Source: Nocardia brasiliensis IFM 10847
GTDB taxonomy: Bacteria; Actinomycetota; Actinomycetes; Mycobacteriales; Mycobacteriaceae
Assembly: GCF_000710915.1 (NCBI RefSeq)
Contig: NZ_BAUA01000064.1
Coordinates: forward strand, 1-41,123
Direction: 5' to 3'
DNA length: 41,123 bases
Shown piece by piece: positions 21,687 to 35,623 of the stretch. The first letter of the stretch is position 1. Each line of letters opens with the position of its first letter. The notes under the pieces were generated by a model that was given only the letters and a program-made list of their open reading frames with translations, was not told the DNA's origin and ran no database searches. Made by a program: the position numbers and the translations under genes.

Positions 21687-21786
21687 CCCCACATCTGCAC
21701 CGTGCTGGGCCGTCAGTGCCGGGCAGGCGGCCTGGACCAAGCGACAGATAGGTCGACAGTCACGGAGGTGCCAACCGTCGGACTCC

Positions 21787-23685
21787 CTACTCCGCCGCAC
21801 GGGCGAGAAACGTCAGGTAGCTCGGGCTCTCGGGGTCGAGGACGACGGTTTGGCCGGTGATGTGGCGTCGACGCCAGGGGGCGAGGAAGTGCCGGGGGAA
21901 GCTGGTGCGGCTCACGGCTACGCGTAGTCGGTGGCCGGCGCGGATCAGGGCTGCGGTGGGGTTGATTTCGATGTCGATGGTGAACGGGGTGCCGGGTTCG
22001 ATCGGCAGGACCGCGTCGGCGGTGAGGGGGTGCAGCGGGAAGAGGAGTTCGCCGTCGACGTAATCGCTTGCGGCGGTATCTATCGCACGGTGGGTGGACA
22101 GCAGTGCGCCGCGGGTGAGGGGCACCGAGGCGCCGTCGGGTTCGACGTCGCAGACGGTGACGGACCAGAAGGCGTCGGCGCCTGCGGCTTCCGCGTTGAG
22201 ATGCAGGTTCATGGCGCCGGAGAGCTCGGTGTCGGCAGGGAACGGCGCGCTGGTGAAGGTGACCGCGCCGGCCTCGGCATGCCGGTCGTCGGTGCCGAAC
22301 CGCCTGCCGAACAGCAGGGTGAGGCCCATGCTCATCACGCCGGTGTTGTTGGAGGCCATCCGAGTTGGGCCCGCGGGCAGCGGGAGCCGCGATTCGATCT
22401 CGGCCGGTTCGGCGGCGAGCGCGGCGTCGGTTCCCGCGTGCGGTGCGGTGCCACTGCTCGCGGGGTCGAGGTAGAGCTTGCGCACGGTCGCCGCCGGGTC
22501 GGGGAACCGCGCGTGCTGCAACCATTTCCCGTCGCCTTGCCGACGCACGGTCACCGGCCCATACCGGTCGATGCCGTTGTCGATGTCTTTGACCCAGCGG
22601 TCGAACCACGCGCACTGCAACTCGTCGATCGGCTGCGGGCCGTCCGCAGCGCCGAAGCCCGATCCTGCGGTGAGATGGTAAGAATCGTCGACCAGCACCT
22701 GTTTCGCACCGCCGGACAACGGAATTCGGTCGAACATCCGGAAGTTGGATCGGTTGTAGACGTCGTGCCAGCCGCCGTGGATCCAGGTCGGCACCGTGAT
22801 GTCCTCGAAGCGCGCCAGTTTGGTCGCCCACATCGGGTTGAGGAAGCTGTCGGGATGGTTCTCGGTGAGTCCTATCTCGACGGCGTGACGCACCCAGCTG
22901 GCCGGATCGGCGAACCGGTCGCGCAGGAACTGCTTGGTGATCCCGGCCTTTCGCAGACCCGACACCGAAGGCAACCACTTGAAGCCGTTCACGGCCAGGA
23001 TCCACAGCAGCATGCCCGGGGTCGGCACCCCGCCGGTCAATCCCAGCTCACGCACCTGGTCCTCGCCGGCCTCGATCGCGAACACCGCGCGCAAGCCCTG
23101 CGGCCGCAACCCCGCGGTGATCAACGCCGAGATCGCCCCGTAGGAGATGCCAGTGACCACGAATTCGCCAGTGCACCAAGGCTGTTCGCGGACCCACGCG
23201 ACGGCCTCCAGATAATCCTGTTGTTCCCGCGGCTGGAAGAAGTCCCAGCTCCCGGTCGACGTACCGGTCCCCCGCACGTCGATCATCAGCCCGACGTAGC
23301 CGCGCAGCACCGCGGTGCGGTTGATCACGAACGGCTCGAGAATGCCGCCGGCCGGCGTGTACAGCACGTCTCGCGCCGTGAACCGTTGCCGGTCCGAGCC
23401 GCCGAGCCGGGCGCTGATCGTCCGTAAAGTGTTGTGCCAGCGCATACCTCGACGGTTGAGCAGCTTGTTGTACGCGGTGAAGTTGATGATCGCCGGCAAT
23501 GGCTCACGAGCGGGCCCGGCGCCGTCGCCGGGTCGCAGGATATCGGCGGTGAGGACGGCGCCGTCGGACATCGGAATGGGAACCGTGTCGGCGCCGAACA
23601 GTTTCGGATAGCGCACCGGGCCGATCTCGAATCGGTGGTTCGGCGGTACCGTCGTCGCCGCGGTGCTGAGGGGCTGGGCCGTCAT
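21787..23685 (-). CDS. CocE/NonD-family serine hydrolase
   Basis: The 632-residue alpha/beta-hydrolase of the X-Pro dipeptidyl-peptidase/cocaine-esterase family starts at ATG 23685 (MTAQPLSTAATT). The catalytic triad is S181 in VTGISYGAIS, D308 in GGWHDVYN and H337 in DDSYHLTAG. The N-domain has PIPMSDGAVLTADILRP and YVGLMIDVRGTGTSTGSW. The C-terminal jelly roll ends in AGHRLRVAVSRTSFPRHF, typical of the family. There is no signal peptide, so an intracellular esterase or amidase is likely. It lies 83 bp below the FHA gene on the same strand and may receive read-through from the kinase operon, but nothing else links them. Confidence 0.9.
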   Translation of the reverse strand: MTAQPLSTAATTVPPNHRFEIGPVRYPKLFGADTVPIPMSDGAVLTADILRPGDGAGPAREPLPAIINFTAYNKLLNRRGMRWHNTLRTISARLGGSDRQRFTARDVLYTPAGGILEPFVINRTAVLRGYVGLMIDVRGTGTSTGSWDFFQPREQQDYLEAVAWVREQPWCTGEFVVTGISYGAISALITAGLRPQGLRAVFAIEAGEDQVRELGLTGGVPTPGMLLWILAVNGFKWLPSVSGLRKAGITKQFLRDRFADPASWVRHAVEIGLTENHPDSFLNPMWATKLARFEDITVPTWIHGGWHDVYNRSNFRMFDRIPLSGGAKQVLVDDSYHLTAGSGFGAADGPQPIDELQCAWFDRWVKDIDNGIDRYGPVTVRRQGDGKWLQHARFPDPAATVRKLYLDPASSGTAPHAGTDAALAAEPAEIESRLPLPAGPTRMASNNTGVMSMGLTLLFGRRFGTDDRHAEAGAVTFTSAPFPADTELSGAMNLHLNAEAAGADAFWSVTVCDVEPDGASVPLTRGALLSTHRAIDTAASDYVDGELLFPLHPLTADAVLPIEPGTPFTIDIEINPTAALIRAGHRLRVAVSRTSFPRHFLAPWRRRHITGQTVVLDPESPSYLTFLARAAE

Positions 23686-23768
23686 AGTGCACGACGATAG
23701 GCGTAAACGAACACCGCCGTCCACGAAATCGGCACTGCTGTCCCAGACGCGAAGATCCGGTAGGAAAC

Positions 23769-24404
23769 TCAGGCCGGTTCGGCGCTCAACACGATGGTGG
23801 TCCAACCCCCGAGGTGGATCCGATCCCCGCTGCGCAACCGCACCGGCACCCGCGGGGGAATGCGGTCGTCGCTGCCGTTGACGCTGGTGCCGTTGGTGGA
23901 ACCGAGATCGGTGACGGTGAGCCCGTCGACATCGAGGTGCAGGGCGGCGTGCGCACGCGAGACACCGACGTCGGCGGGCGCGATGCCGAGATCGATATCC
24001 GGGCTGAGCCCCTGCGAGGCGCTCCGCTTACCGATCAGGATGTCGTTGCCGTGCAGCACGATTCGACGTTCGGGGTAGAACGCCGGAAACCCGACCTGGT
24101 CGGCGTCGGGCCCCTTGCGGGCGATCACCCGATCGTAGAACTCGCGATCGGCGGTGACAGTGGCGACCCAGACAACCTCGGCCGGAATCACCGTCTCCGT
24201 GGTGTCCCGCGCCGCGACGGGCGGCGCGGGCAAAGCGGAATCGTGTCCGCACTGCTCGCAGAAGCGGCCGCTTGCGGGCGCACCGCACGCGGGGCACAGC
24301 GCGCTCGGTTCGACCACGGCGGCGGCCGAACCGATCGGCGCACCACAGCTGTCGCAGTAGTCCGTCGCGGTCGATTCGTGCCCGTCCGGGCAGGTGACGG
24401 TCAT
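23769..24404 (-). CDS. Zinc-ribbon/FHA phospho-reader protein
   Basis: The 211-residue protein has two N-terminal zinc-ribbon-like modules (C5/H9/C17/C20 and C37/C40/C49/C52), a linker with DTTETV (T68, T69, T71), a middle segment (FYDRVIARKGPDADQVGFPA), and an FHA domain with IGKRSASQG, VSRAHAAL and DLGSTNGTSVNG. FHA domains bind phosphothreonine. Threonines before an FHA domain recall GarA, whose ETTS motif is phosphorylated by PknG and then folds onto its own FHA domain. It is the last gene of the PknG operon; its ATG directly follows the VWA stop codon (TAG then ATG). It is a candidate substrate and effector of the kinase. Confidence 0.88.
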   Translation of the reverse strand: MTVTCPDGHESTATDYCDSCGAPIGSAAAVVEPSALCPACGAPASGRFCEQCGHDSALPAPPVAARDTTETVIPAEVVWVATVTADREFYDRVIARKGPDADQVGFPAFYPERRIVLHGNDILIGKRSASQGLSPDIDLGIAPADVGVSRAHAALHLDVDGLTVTDLGSTNGTSVNGSDDRIPPRVPVRLRSGDRIHLGGWTTIVLSAEPA

Positions 24405-25687
24405 CTACCCCTCCTTCCGCACCCGGGCCGTCTTGGTCGATCGAGCGTCCAGCGCCATCTCCTGCGCGGCCGCGACGCCGGCCCGCAATCGGACCGTCCC
24501 GTTCTGCTCGTCGACCTCGACCACGCCGCGCAGCAGTTTCGCCGTGCCCTCGTTCCCCGATTCCGCGGCGAGCTCGACCGCCCGCCGCAGTTTGGCCGTC
24601 GCGGTCTCGGTGTCGCCGCTCTTGCGCGCCGCCAGACCTTCCTGCACCGCCTGGGCCAGTTCGGCCTGCCCGGTGTAATGCGCGACGCGCCTGCTGATCC
24701 GGGCGGACAGCTCGGTGTCGGTGGTCCAGACCGCCTTCACCAGCCCCTGCCCGAGCACCTCACCGCCGCTGACCACGCTGACCCGGGCGGCGAGCTTCTC
24801 CCGGCCCGGCGCGCCCGGTTCCACTTGCACCTGCACGTGGTAGTCGCGGTCCTCGGCGCCCCACGCACCGAGCGGGTATTCCCCCACCTGCGCGGCGGTG
24901 TCGACCCGGCGGGCGGTGAGGTCCTCGATGGTCGGCGCAACCTGCTTGACGAACCGCACCTGGGCCCCGGCCGGCGTCCACACCCGCAGGGTCAGTTCCG
25001 GAATCGCCTTGGCCATCGAGCCCCGCATCATCGCGGTGAAGTCCGCGGCCAGCTCGGCCGGGTCGGCGACGATGTCGACGGTGCCGTGCAGCGCCGAGGC
25101 GATGGCGCGCAATTCGTCCACCCGCCAATCGGTTCCGACGCCACGGCAATCACAGGTGAACACGCCTTCGGACTGTGCGATCTCCGCCGCGAGCGCGGCG
25201 GGTTCCTCGTGCTCGTTCTTGCCGTCGGTGAGCAGGATGGCGTGGACCATCGCGCCGGGATGTTTCTTGGCCAGCTGTCTGGTGAGGCCGAGCCAGGTGC
25301 CCATCGCGGTGCCACCGCCCGCCTTCAACTTGTCGAGCTTGCGGCGCGCGGCGGCCCGGGATTCGCGGTTCGCGGCCAGCGACGGCACGTCGGTGGGAAA
25401 GGCCAGCCGGGCGATGTGCGTGCCGTCGATGATGGCGAACCTGGTCCCGTCGGCCATCGCGTCCAGCGCCGCCAGGGTGGCCTGGCGGGCGCCCGGAAAC
25501 TTGTGCCCGGTGGCCATGGACCCCGAGCAGTCGACGATGATCACTTCGAGCCGCTCCTGCGGCGGCGCGGTGACCACCAGGTCGGCCGCCGTTTCCACGG
25601 TGACCACGGCATCGACGGTGCCGACCCCGTCGGCGAGGTATTCGTTCTGATCTACGGCGACCGAAACACCGTTTCCTGCAAGAGAAC

Positions 25688-25691
<4 letters not shown>
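24405..25691 (-). CDS. von Willebrand factor A domain protein
   Basis: The 428-residue protein has a VWA domain at about 45-230 with an intact metal-ion adhesion site: DCSGS (54-58), T128 in GGTAMG and D156 in LLTDGKN. It is followed by a beta-rich region (LRVWTPAGAQVRFV, DYHVQVQVEPG) and a C-terminal helical part (QEGLAARKSGDTETATAKLRRAVELAAES) with a TPR-like look. There is no signal peptide. VWA proteins of this kind are adaptors in metal-dependent protein assembly. It overlaps the phosphatase gene as ATGA (25688-25691) and abuts the FHA gene, so it probably works with the kinase, phosphatase and FHA reader as scaffold or partner. Confidence 0.9.
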
Positions 25692-30325
<4,634 letters not shown>

Positions 30326-30329
<4 letters not shown>

Positions 30330-31300
30330 CCCACGTACCGGGCGACCGGCTGCCCCGGCGAGGGGCCGAGCAAGGCCAGCTTGTCGGTGTAGATCCGCTG
30401 CCAGGTGCCGTCGGTGCGCATCCGCTCCAGCACTCCGTTGACGAACCGGACCAGCTCGTCGCTGCCCTTGGGCGCGCCGACCGCATACGCCCCCGTGCCG
30501 ATCGGCTCGCCGACCACCTGGAGATTGCGGTCCTGCTCGACCAGCCCGAACAGGATCGGATCGTCGCCGCTGACCGCGTCCACCTGCCCCTGCTGCAGCG
30601 CGACCAGGCAGTCGGTCCAGTTGGTGACGCCGATGACGGTGGGGCGCTTGGCCAGCGCGAACAGCGGGGCCGCCGCCGTGGTGCCGCGCGCGACGCAGAC
30701 GCGTTTGCCCGCCAGGTCGGCGCCCGTGCTGATGCCGGATTCGCGCGGGGCCAGAATGCGTTGGGCCGAGCGGTAATAGACGGCGGAGAAGTCCACTTCC
30801 CGGCGCCGCTCGCACGTCGCGGAGAAGGTACGCACGATCAGGTCGACCTTCTTGTCGTGCAGTGCGGAGATACGCTCGGCGGCGGTCACCGAACGCAGTT
30901 CGATCTTGTTGGGATCGCCCAGGATGTCCTTGGCGATCTCGCGCGCGATATCGATGTCGAAGCCCTGCAGCTGGCCGGTGCCCGGATCCCGGAACCCGAA
31001 CAGGTAGGTGTTCTGGTCGACCCCGACCCGCAGCCTGCCGTTCGCGACGATCGCCGCCATCGGCGAACCCGGCGGCATCGCACCGGGTCTCGGCTGCACC
31101 GCGTTCGGCCGCAATGTCGCTTCCGAGTCACAACTGTTGTCGCCCTCGGCCTGTGGCGGCGCCACGATCTCCCCTGCGCCCGCCGGCTGCGGATTCACCG
31201 CGTCCAAGGTGCTCTGCGCGGGCAGGTCACCGGAGCCGCAGCCGGACACCAGGACCGTGGCGCCGACCAGTAACGCTGCCAGGATCAGGCGTGTTTTCAC
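30326..31300 (-). CDS. glnH: GlnH-like Glu/Asp/Gln-binding lipoprotein
   Basis: This 324-residue solute-binding protein has a lipoprotein signal (VKTRLILAALLVGATVLVSGC). The binding domain shows GRLRVGVDQNTYLFGFRDP, LQGFDIDIAREIAKDILG, VDLIVRTFSATCERRREVDFS and AGKRVCVARGTTAAAPLF, typical of the GltI/GlnH group for acidic amino acids. The start is GTG 31300, because AAGGAG lies 5 nt upstream and the codon overlaps the stop of the preceding gene as GTGA; an ATG 24 nt upstream has no ribosome-binding site. No ABC permease or ATPase is nearby, so as in mycobacteria it is likely a sensor for the membrane partner GlnX rather than a transporter subunit. Confidence 0.9.
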
Positions 31301-32556
31301 AAGAACTCCTTCAGCCGTGGCCACAGGCCGACCACCACCGCGGCGGCCGCGAACACCAGCAGCGCCAGCGTGCCGAACGGGCTCAGCGTCAATACCGCAC
31401 CTGCGGTGGACAAGTCGTCACGTAGAGCGCGGCGCTCCTGCGCGAGGTTGTCGTTCAGCGCCCGGTCCAGCGCCGCGAACCGGGTGGCGGAGGACTGCGG
31501 CCCGGTGCCGATCGCCTGGCTCACCGCCGCTCGATAATCGGCGGCCTGATAGGCGGCGACCTGGGCGCGGTGACCCGACAGCCAGTTCGCGAGCTCTTGG
31601 GCCGCAACGGAATCGGGGGCGACGACGGTAGCGAGGCGCTCACGCAGGTCTATCGAGCGCTGGGTGTAGCGATCCTCGCCGGCCGCGATATCGCCGCGGG
31701 TGATCAGCTGCAGCGTCTCTTCGGTGCGTGCCTGCTGCGCCGCGATCCGCGCCTTGGCCAGGGTCTCGAAGCGGCTGCTCGCACCGGATGCGCTGGTGTC
31801 CAAGGCTTTCGACGCCACGCCGGGTGCGACGATCAGCCACAGCAGCGCCAGCGCGGTCGCGCCCGCCGCCAGCACGACGCCGAGGTTGGCCCGGCGGTTG
31901 GTGCGCTGCAACAGGATCCACGAGGCCACCGCGAAGGCGAGCAGCACCAGCAGCACCAGCACGATGCTGAGCACCGGCCGCGCGCCGATCGCCCGCTCGT
32001 CCGTGCGCACCGCGGCGAACCGGGCGGTGGTGAGCCGTTCGGCGTTGGGCAGCAGCGAGTTCTGCATCAGGCCCGAGGCCTCGCTGAGGTAGGACGAGCC
32101 GACCGGAAAGCCCTGCCGGTTGTTCGACCTGGCGGCCTCGACGAGCCCGGTGTAAGCGGGCAGGTCGGCCACGATCCTCGCGACGATCTGCCGCGTTTGC
32201 TCGTCGGATGCCCCGACCGTCGCGTCCGCCAGCGCGGCCGCGGCGTCGGCGAGCGATTGCTGGTACTGCTGCCGCACCGCGGGCGCCTCGATCCCGCCGG
32301 ACAGGAACGCGGTCGCCGCCGTCGCGTCGGCGGCCGAGAGCGCGACGTACAGCCGCTGGGCGGCGAAGGCGAGCGGCTCGGTGCGGTCCAGCGCGCTCTG
32401 CTGGCGGGCGTTCTTGCCGCTCATCTGGTTCATCGCGGTGAACCCGGCGAGCAGGCACAGCACCACGGACACGACGACGACGCCCACGATCACCCCCGGC
32501 GTCGTGCCGGCGAAGCGTCGCAACCACAGGGTCCCGTTGCGGATGCGAGGTCCCAC
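31297..32556 (-). CDS. glnX: GlnX-like membrane sensor protein
   Basis: The 419-residue protein has four hydrophobic segments: GVIVGVVVVSVVLCLLAGFTA, VLSIVLVLLVLLAFAVASWI, LGVVLAAGATALALLWLIVA and LALLVFAAAAVVVGLW. Two large extracytoplasmic helical domains lie between the first and second and between the third and fourth. Size, topology and neighbours match mycobacterial GlnX, which receives the amino-acid signal from GlnH and controls PknG. Start GTG 32556 is preferred over ATG 32571 because AAGGAGG lies 5 nt before it; the ATG has its GGGGAG immediately adjacent. It is the first gene of the seven-gene operon. A TACTAT-like -10 lies at 32598-32603 on the minus strand without a convincing -35. 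Confidence 0.88.
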   Translation of the reverse strand: MGPRIRNGTLWLRRFAGTTPGVIVGVVVVSVVLCLLAGFTAMNQMSGKNARQQSALDRTEPLAFAAQRLYVALSAADATAATAFLSGGIEAPAVRQQYQQSLADAAAALADATVGASDEQTRQIVARIVADLPAYTGLVEAARSNNRQGFPVGSSYLSEASGLMQNSLLPNAERLTTARFAAVRTDERAIGARPVLSIVLVLLVLLAFAVASWILLQRTNRRANLGVVLAAGATALALLWLIVAPGVASKALDTSASGASSRFETLAKARIAAQQARTEETLQLITRGDIAAGEDRYTQRSIDLRERLATVVAPDSVAAQELANWLSGHRAQVAAYQAADYRAAVSQAIGTGPQSSATRFAALDRALNDNLAQERRALRDDLSTAGAVLTLSPFGTLALLVFAAAAVVVGLWPRLKEFL

Positions 32557-32727
32557 ACCGTCCTCCTTCATCTCCCCGGCCGGTGTCTTCGATCGCGATA
32601 GTACGGGAGCAGGATTCGGTGCGCCGACCGATTGCCCAGGTCCTGGACAAACGCCGCTGACCAGGCAAGTCGGGGCTTGTCCGGCGGCGATCGCACTGCT
32701 CGGCCGCGACGGCGCGCGCCGCCGTGT

Positions 32728-34146
32728 TCAGCTGGGTTTGCGAATCACCTTGGGAGCGGTGCTGATTCGCGCCACGACCAGTGCCGCGACACACATCCCG
32801 GTGATGGTGAGCCAGCCCAGCCGGGCGGGTGACTGGAACGCCGTCGCCGAGGTCAGTGCGTCCGGGTGGCTCGCGATGAGCGAGCCGATCACCGCGACAC
32901 CGAGTGACTGACCTATCTGTCGCGAGGTGGTAGCCACGCTGGCCGCGACTCCGGCCTGCGCGGCGGGCAGCCCGGCCACGGCGGTGGCGGTGATCGGCGT
33001 GTAGATCAGGCCGATCCCGGCGCCGAAGAGGGCGTAGCCGATGAGCAGCAACGGTTTACCGCTCGCATCGAAGGTCAGCGCCAAGACCACCGACGCGAGA
33101 ATCGCGATCAGCGCACCCGCACTCAAAGCGCTGCGCGCACCGCGATGCGCGACGATCCGACCCGACATCGGCCCGAACACGAACATCGCGGCGGCCATCG
33201 GCACCAGCGCGAGACCCGCCGCCAGCGGTGCATCGTGCCGAATCTCCTGGAGATAGTAGGTGTTCAGGAACAGGAAGCCGCCCATCGCGCCGAACGCCAG
33301 GATCGCGATCACCACCGCACCGGTGAACGGCGGAGACCGGAATACCCGCAGATCGATCAGCGCCTCCTCGTGCTGCGGGGCATAGCGGGCCAGCGCGGCC
33401 AGGCACACCGCCGCACCCCCGAAACAGCCGAGCGTGACCGGCGCGGCCCAACCACGATGCGGCCCTTCGATAATCGCGAACACCAGCAGCCCGATCAGGC
33501 CCACGATCAGCAGCTGCCCCCGCGGATCCAGCGACCGCGGCCGGTCCGACCTCGACTGGGGTACCACCAGGAAGGTCAGCACCAGCGCGGTCACCGCGAT
33601 CGGCACGTTGATCCAGAACACCGCTGCCCAGCCGATCGAGTCGACCAGGAACCCGCCGATCACCGGCCCGGCCGCCATGCCGATCCCGATCGACCCACTC
33701 CAGACGCCGATGGCCCGCACCCGCCGATCCGGATCGGTGAAGACGGAGGTGAGAATCGCCATCGCCACCGGATTGAGCATCGATCCGCCCACCGCCTGCA
33801 GCACACGGAACGCGATCAGCCAGCCGATCGACGGCGCGAGGCTGCACGCCAGCGAACCGACCGCGAACACCGCCAGACCGATCTGGAAGACGGTCCGGCG
33901 GCCGATCCGGTCGGCCAGCGAACCCGCGAAGGTGAGCAGGCAGGCCAGGGTCAACGTATAGGCGGCGACCACCCATTGCGCCCCGGCCAGCGAACCTTCG
34001 AGGTCGCGGCCGATCGCGGGTAGCGCGACGTTGACGGCCGTGGTGTCGACGTTGGCCATCACCACGGCGGTGCAGCACACCGCCAGCACAACGCAGCGTT
34101 GCAGGGTACCCGGCATATTCGGCGCGACAGCGGCGCTGATCGACAT
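32728..34146 (-). CDS. MFS drug:H+ exporter, DHA2 (14-helix) type
   Basis: The 472-residue protein from ATG 34146 (MSISAAVAPNMP) begins its first helix with CTAVVMANVDTTAVNVALPAIGRDL, the motif D1 typical of EmrB/QacA exporters, followed by GSLADRIGRRTVF (motif A) and GPVIGGFLVDSIGWAAVFWINVPI (motif C). Hydrophobic stretches are enough for 13-14 helices, though the C-terminal pair is short of the longest members. It pumps out drugs or toxic metabolites in exchange for protons. The AraC regulator gene lies 87 bp upstream on the same strand and is its most likely controller. Confidence 0.93.
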   Translation of the reverse strand: MSISAAVAPNMPGTLQRCVVLAVCCTAVVMANVDTTAVNVALPAIGRDLEGSLAGAQWVVAAYTLTLACLLTFAGSLADRIGRRTVFQIGLAVFAVGSLACSLAPSIGWLIAFRVLQAVGGSMLNPVAMAILTSVFTDPDRRVRAIGVWSGSIGIGMAAGPVIGGFLVDSIGWAAVFWINVPIAVTALVLTFLVVPQSRSDRPRSLDPRGQLLIVGLIGLLVFAIIEGPHRGWAAPVTLGCFGGAAVCLAALARYAPQHEEALIDLRVFRSPPFTGAVVIAILAFGAMGGFLFLNTYYLQEIRHDAPLAAGLALVPMAAAMFVFGPMSGRIVAHRGARSALSAGALIAILASVVLALTFDASGKPLLLIGYALFGAGIGLIYTPITATAVAGLPAAQAGVAASVATTSRQIGQSLGVAVIGSLIASHPDALTSATAFQSPARLGWLTITGMCVAALVVARISTAPKVIRKPS

Positions 34147-34233
34147 GGCAGCATACTTACCGCATCCGCGCGGTTTCCGGCGTCCGACACGATCGACGCC
34201 GAGCACGGTGGGCGCGCGGCGCCCGGGTACAGG

Positions 34234-35277
34234 TCAGCGAACGCCCGCCGGCACCGGGACCTCGCGCGGCAGCGACCGCCCCTCGTGCAGCCGGAACTCC
34301 TGCGGTGGACAACCCTTCCAGCGCCGGAACGCGCGGATGAACGACGCGGCTTCGGCATAGCCCAGGCGCGCCGCGACCTGCTCGGTACTCATGTCGGTAT
34401 AAGTGAGCAACTGTTCGGACAGCAGCTGGCGCACCTCGTCGAGCAGTGCGCGAAACGAGGTCGCCTCCTCGTTGAGCCGGCGCGAGAGCGTGCGCGGGCT
34501 CATGAACAATTCGTTCGCGACCGCGATCTGATCGGGCAACTCTCCCGGATTGCGAACGAGCAGGTCGCGGACGCTGCCCGCGACACCCGAGCGGGGCTGC
34601 CTGCGGTGCAGCAGGTCCCGGCAGAGCTGGGCGCAGTCGCCGCGGGCCCGTTCGTGGTTGCGCGGCATCGGCGCGTCCAGGCCCCGGCTGTGGAATATCA
34701 CAACGTCGGCCCGGGCGCCGAAAAGCGGTTCCACGCCGCAGATCTCACGGTATCGACGGGTGTCCGGCGGTGCCGCGTGCCGGAATTCGAGCCGGAGCGG
34801 TGAAATTTCTCCGTCGAACAGCTGTGTGCACACGGTGGCCGCACCCGTGAGAATTCGCTCGGCGAGAAAAGCGCGGATATGCGCCGGATTCTCCGAATCG
34901 TCGAAGCGTAACCGGATCTCGCCGCCGCTCTGCTCGGCGGTGAGCCGGCCCGAGACGAAAACGCGGTCGAGATAGCGGGTCGCCACGTCGAATCCGTCAC
35001 GCAGCGTACGGCTGCTGAGCAGCGCCAGGCCCCAGGGTCCGGCCAGCGGCAGGCCGGTCCGGCTGCCCGCTTCCGCGCCGAGCGCGGCTTCGGTACCGAA
35101 GCGGGCCAGCAGGTTACGGATCACCACCAATTCCTGGTGCACCGTGCACTCGGTATCGCCACGCGTGAGCGTGGTGCCTGCCAGGCCGTCGGCCGCGGCC
35201 ATGCCGCGTTCCTCGGCCAGCGCGAGCAATACGCGCAGGCCGGCGGTGGTCGTCCGGCGCAGATCCCGATCGAACAT
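34234..35277 (-). CDS. AraC-family transcriptional regulator
   Basis: The 347-residue protein from ATG 35277 (MFDRDLRRTTTAG) has an N-terminal ligand-sensing domain of the arabinose-binding-like (OruR/ArgR) group, with LPLAGPWGLALLSSRTLRDG and FDDSENPAHIRAFLAERIL. The C-terminal AraC double helix-turn-helix is at about 245-345 (VANELFMSPRTLSRRLNEEATSFRALLDEVRQLLSEQLL, VAARLGYAEAASFIRAFRRWKGCPPQEFR). An ATG 21 nt upstream is possible but lacks a ribosome-binding site. A 26-bp dyad sits 22 bp above the start. The MFS gene follows in the same direction and is the probable target. The ligand is unknown. Confidence 0.92.
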   Translation of the reverse strand: MFDRDLRRTTTAGLRVLLALAEERGMAAADGLAGTTLTRGDTECTVHQELVVIRNLLARFGTEAALGAEAGSRTGLPLAGPWGLALLSSRTLRDGFDVATRYLDRVFVSGRLTAEQSGGEIRLRFDDSENPAHIRAFLAERILTGAATVCTQLFDGEISPLRLEFRHAAPPDTRRYREICGVEPLFGARADVVIFHSRGLDAPMPRNHERARGDCAQLCRDLLHRRQPRSGVAGSVRDLLVRNPGELPDQIAVANELFMSPRTLSRRLNEEATSFRALLDEVRQLLSEQLLTYTDMSTEQVAARLGYAEAASFIRAFRRWKGCPPQEFRLHEGRSLPREVPVPAGVR

Positions 35278-35298
35278 TCGCTCGCATTCCTCATCCAA

Positions 35299-35324
35299 TT
35301 CGCCATACCAGCTGGCTTGGCGAA
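35299..35324. promoter_or_regulatory. Operator-like dyad upstream of the AraC gene
   Basis: TTCGCCA (35299-35305), TAC, the 6-bp palindrome CAGCTG (35309-35314), GCT, then TGGCGAA (35318-35324) form a 26-bp symmetric element with perfect 7-bp arms and a palindromic centre. A further GGCGAA half-site lies nearby at about 35348-35353. It is suited to autoregulation of the AraC gene. Confidence 0.45.
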
Positions 35325-35422
35325 ATGTATCAATGCGCGCGCTCGCCGATGGGCGAATTGCCGAAGTTCTCTCCTCGTCCAGGATCGCGACCGAGCCCTG
35401 TTGGGAAGGAACACAATTGGTG

Positions 35423-35602
35423 TCAGCGCTCGTGCTCAGGGGCGCCTACCGCGCCGTGCGCCGCGGCCGGGTCCGCGAAGTAGACCACTACACGTTCGTC
35501 GATGCACCTGTTGACGTCACCGCAGACGAACGTGTACCCGTCGCCCTCCCGGGTCAGCAGCGGGCTGTGCAGATAGCCCGCCATCCGCTCGGCGTTGCCC
35601 AC
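35423..35602 (-). CDS. Small ORF in frame behind the pentapeptide-repeat gene
   Basis: From GTG 35602 this frame encodes 59 residues: MGNAERMAGYLHSPLLTREG, then DGYTFVCGDVNRCIDERVVV, then YFADPAAAHGAVGAPEHER. ATG 35584 would give 53 residues. It is in the same frame as the upstream pentapeptide-repeat gene, separated only by that gene's TGA (35624-35626). All 66 codons after the TGA are open, and 58 end in G or C, which is the bias of real genes here. There is no ribosome-binding site, so it could be a coupled small gene, the tail of a once longer protein cut by a nonsense mutation, or a read-through product. The two cysteines in VCGDVNRC stand out. No family recognised. Confidence 0.45.
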   Translation of the reverse strand: MGNAERMAGYLHSPLLTREGDGYTFVCGDVNRCIDERVVVYFADPAAAHGAVGAPEHER

Positions 35603-35623
35603 CGGCGTGGTCGGAATCGCCGA

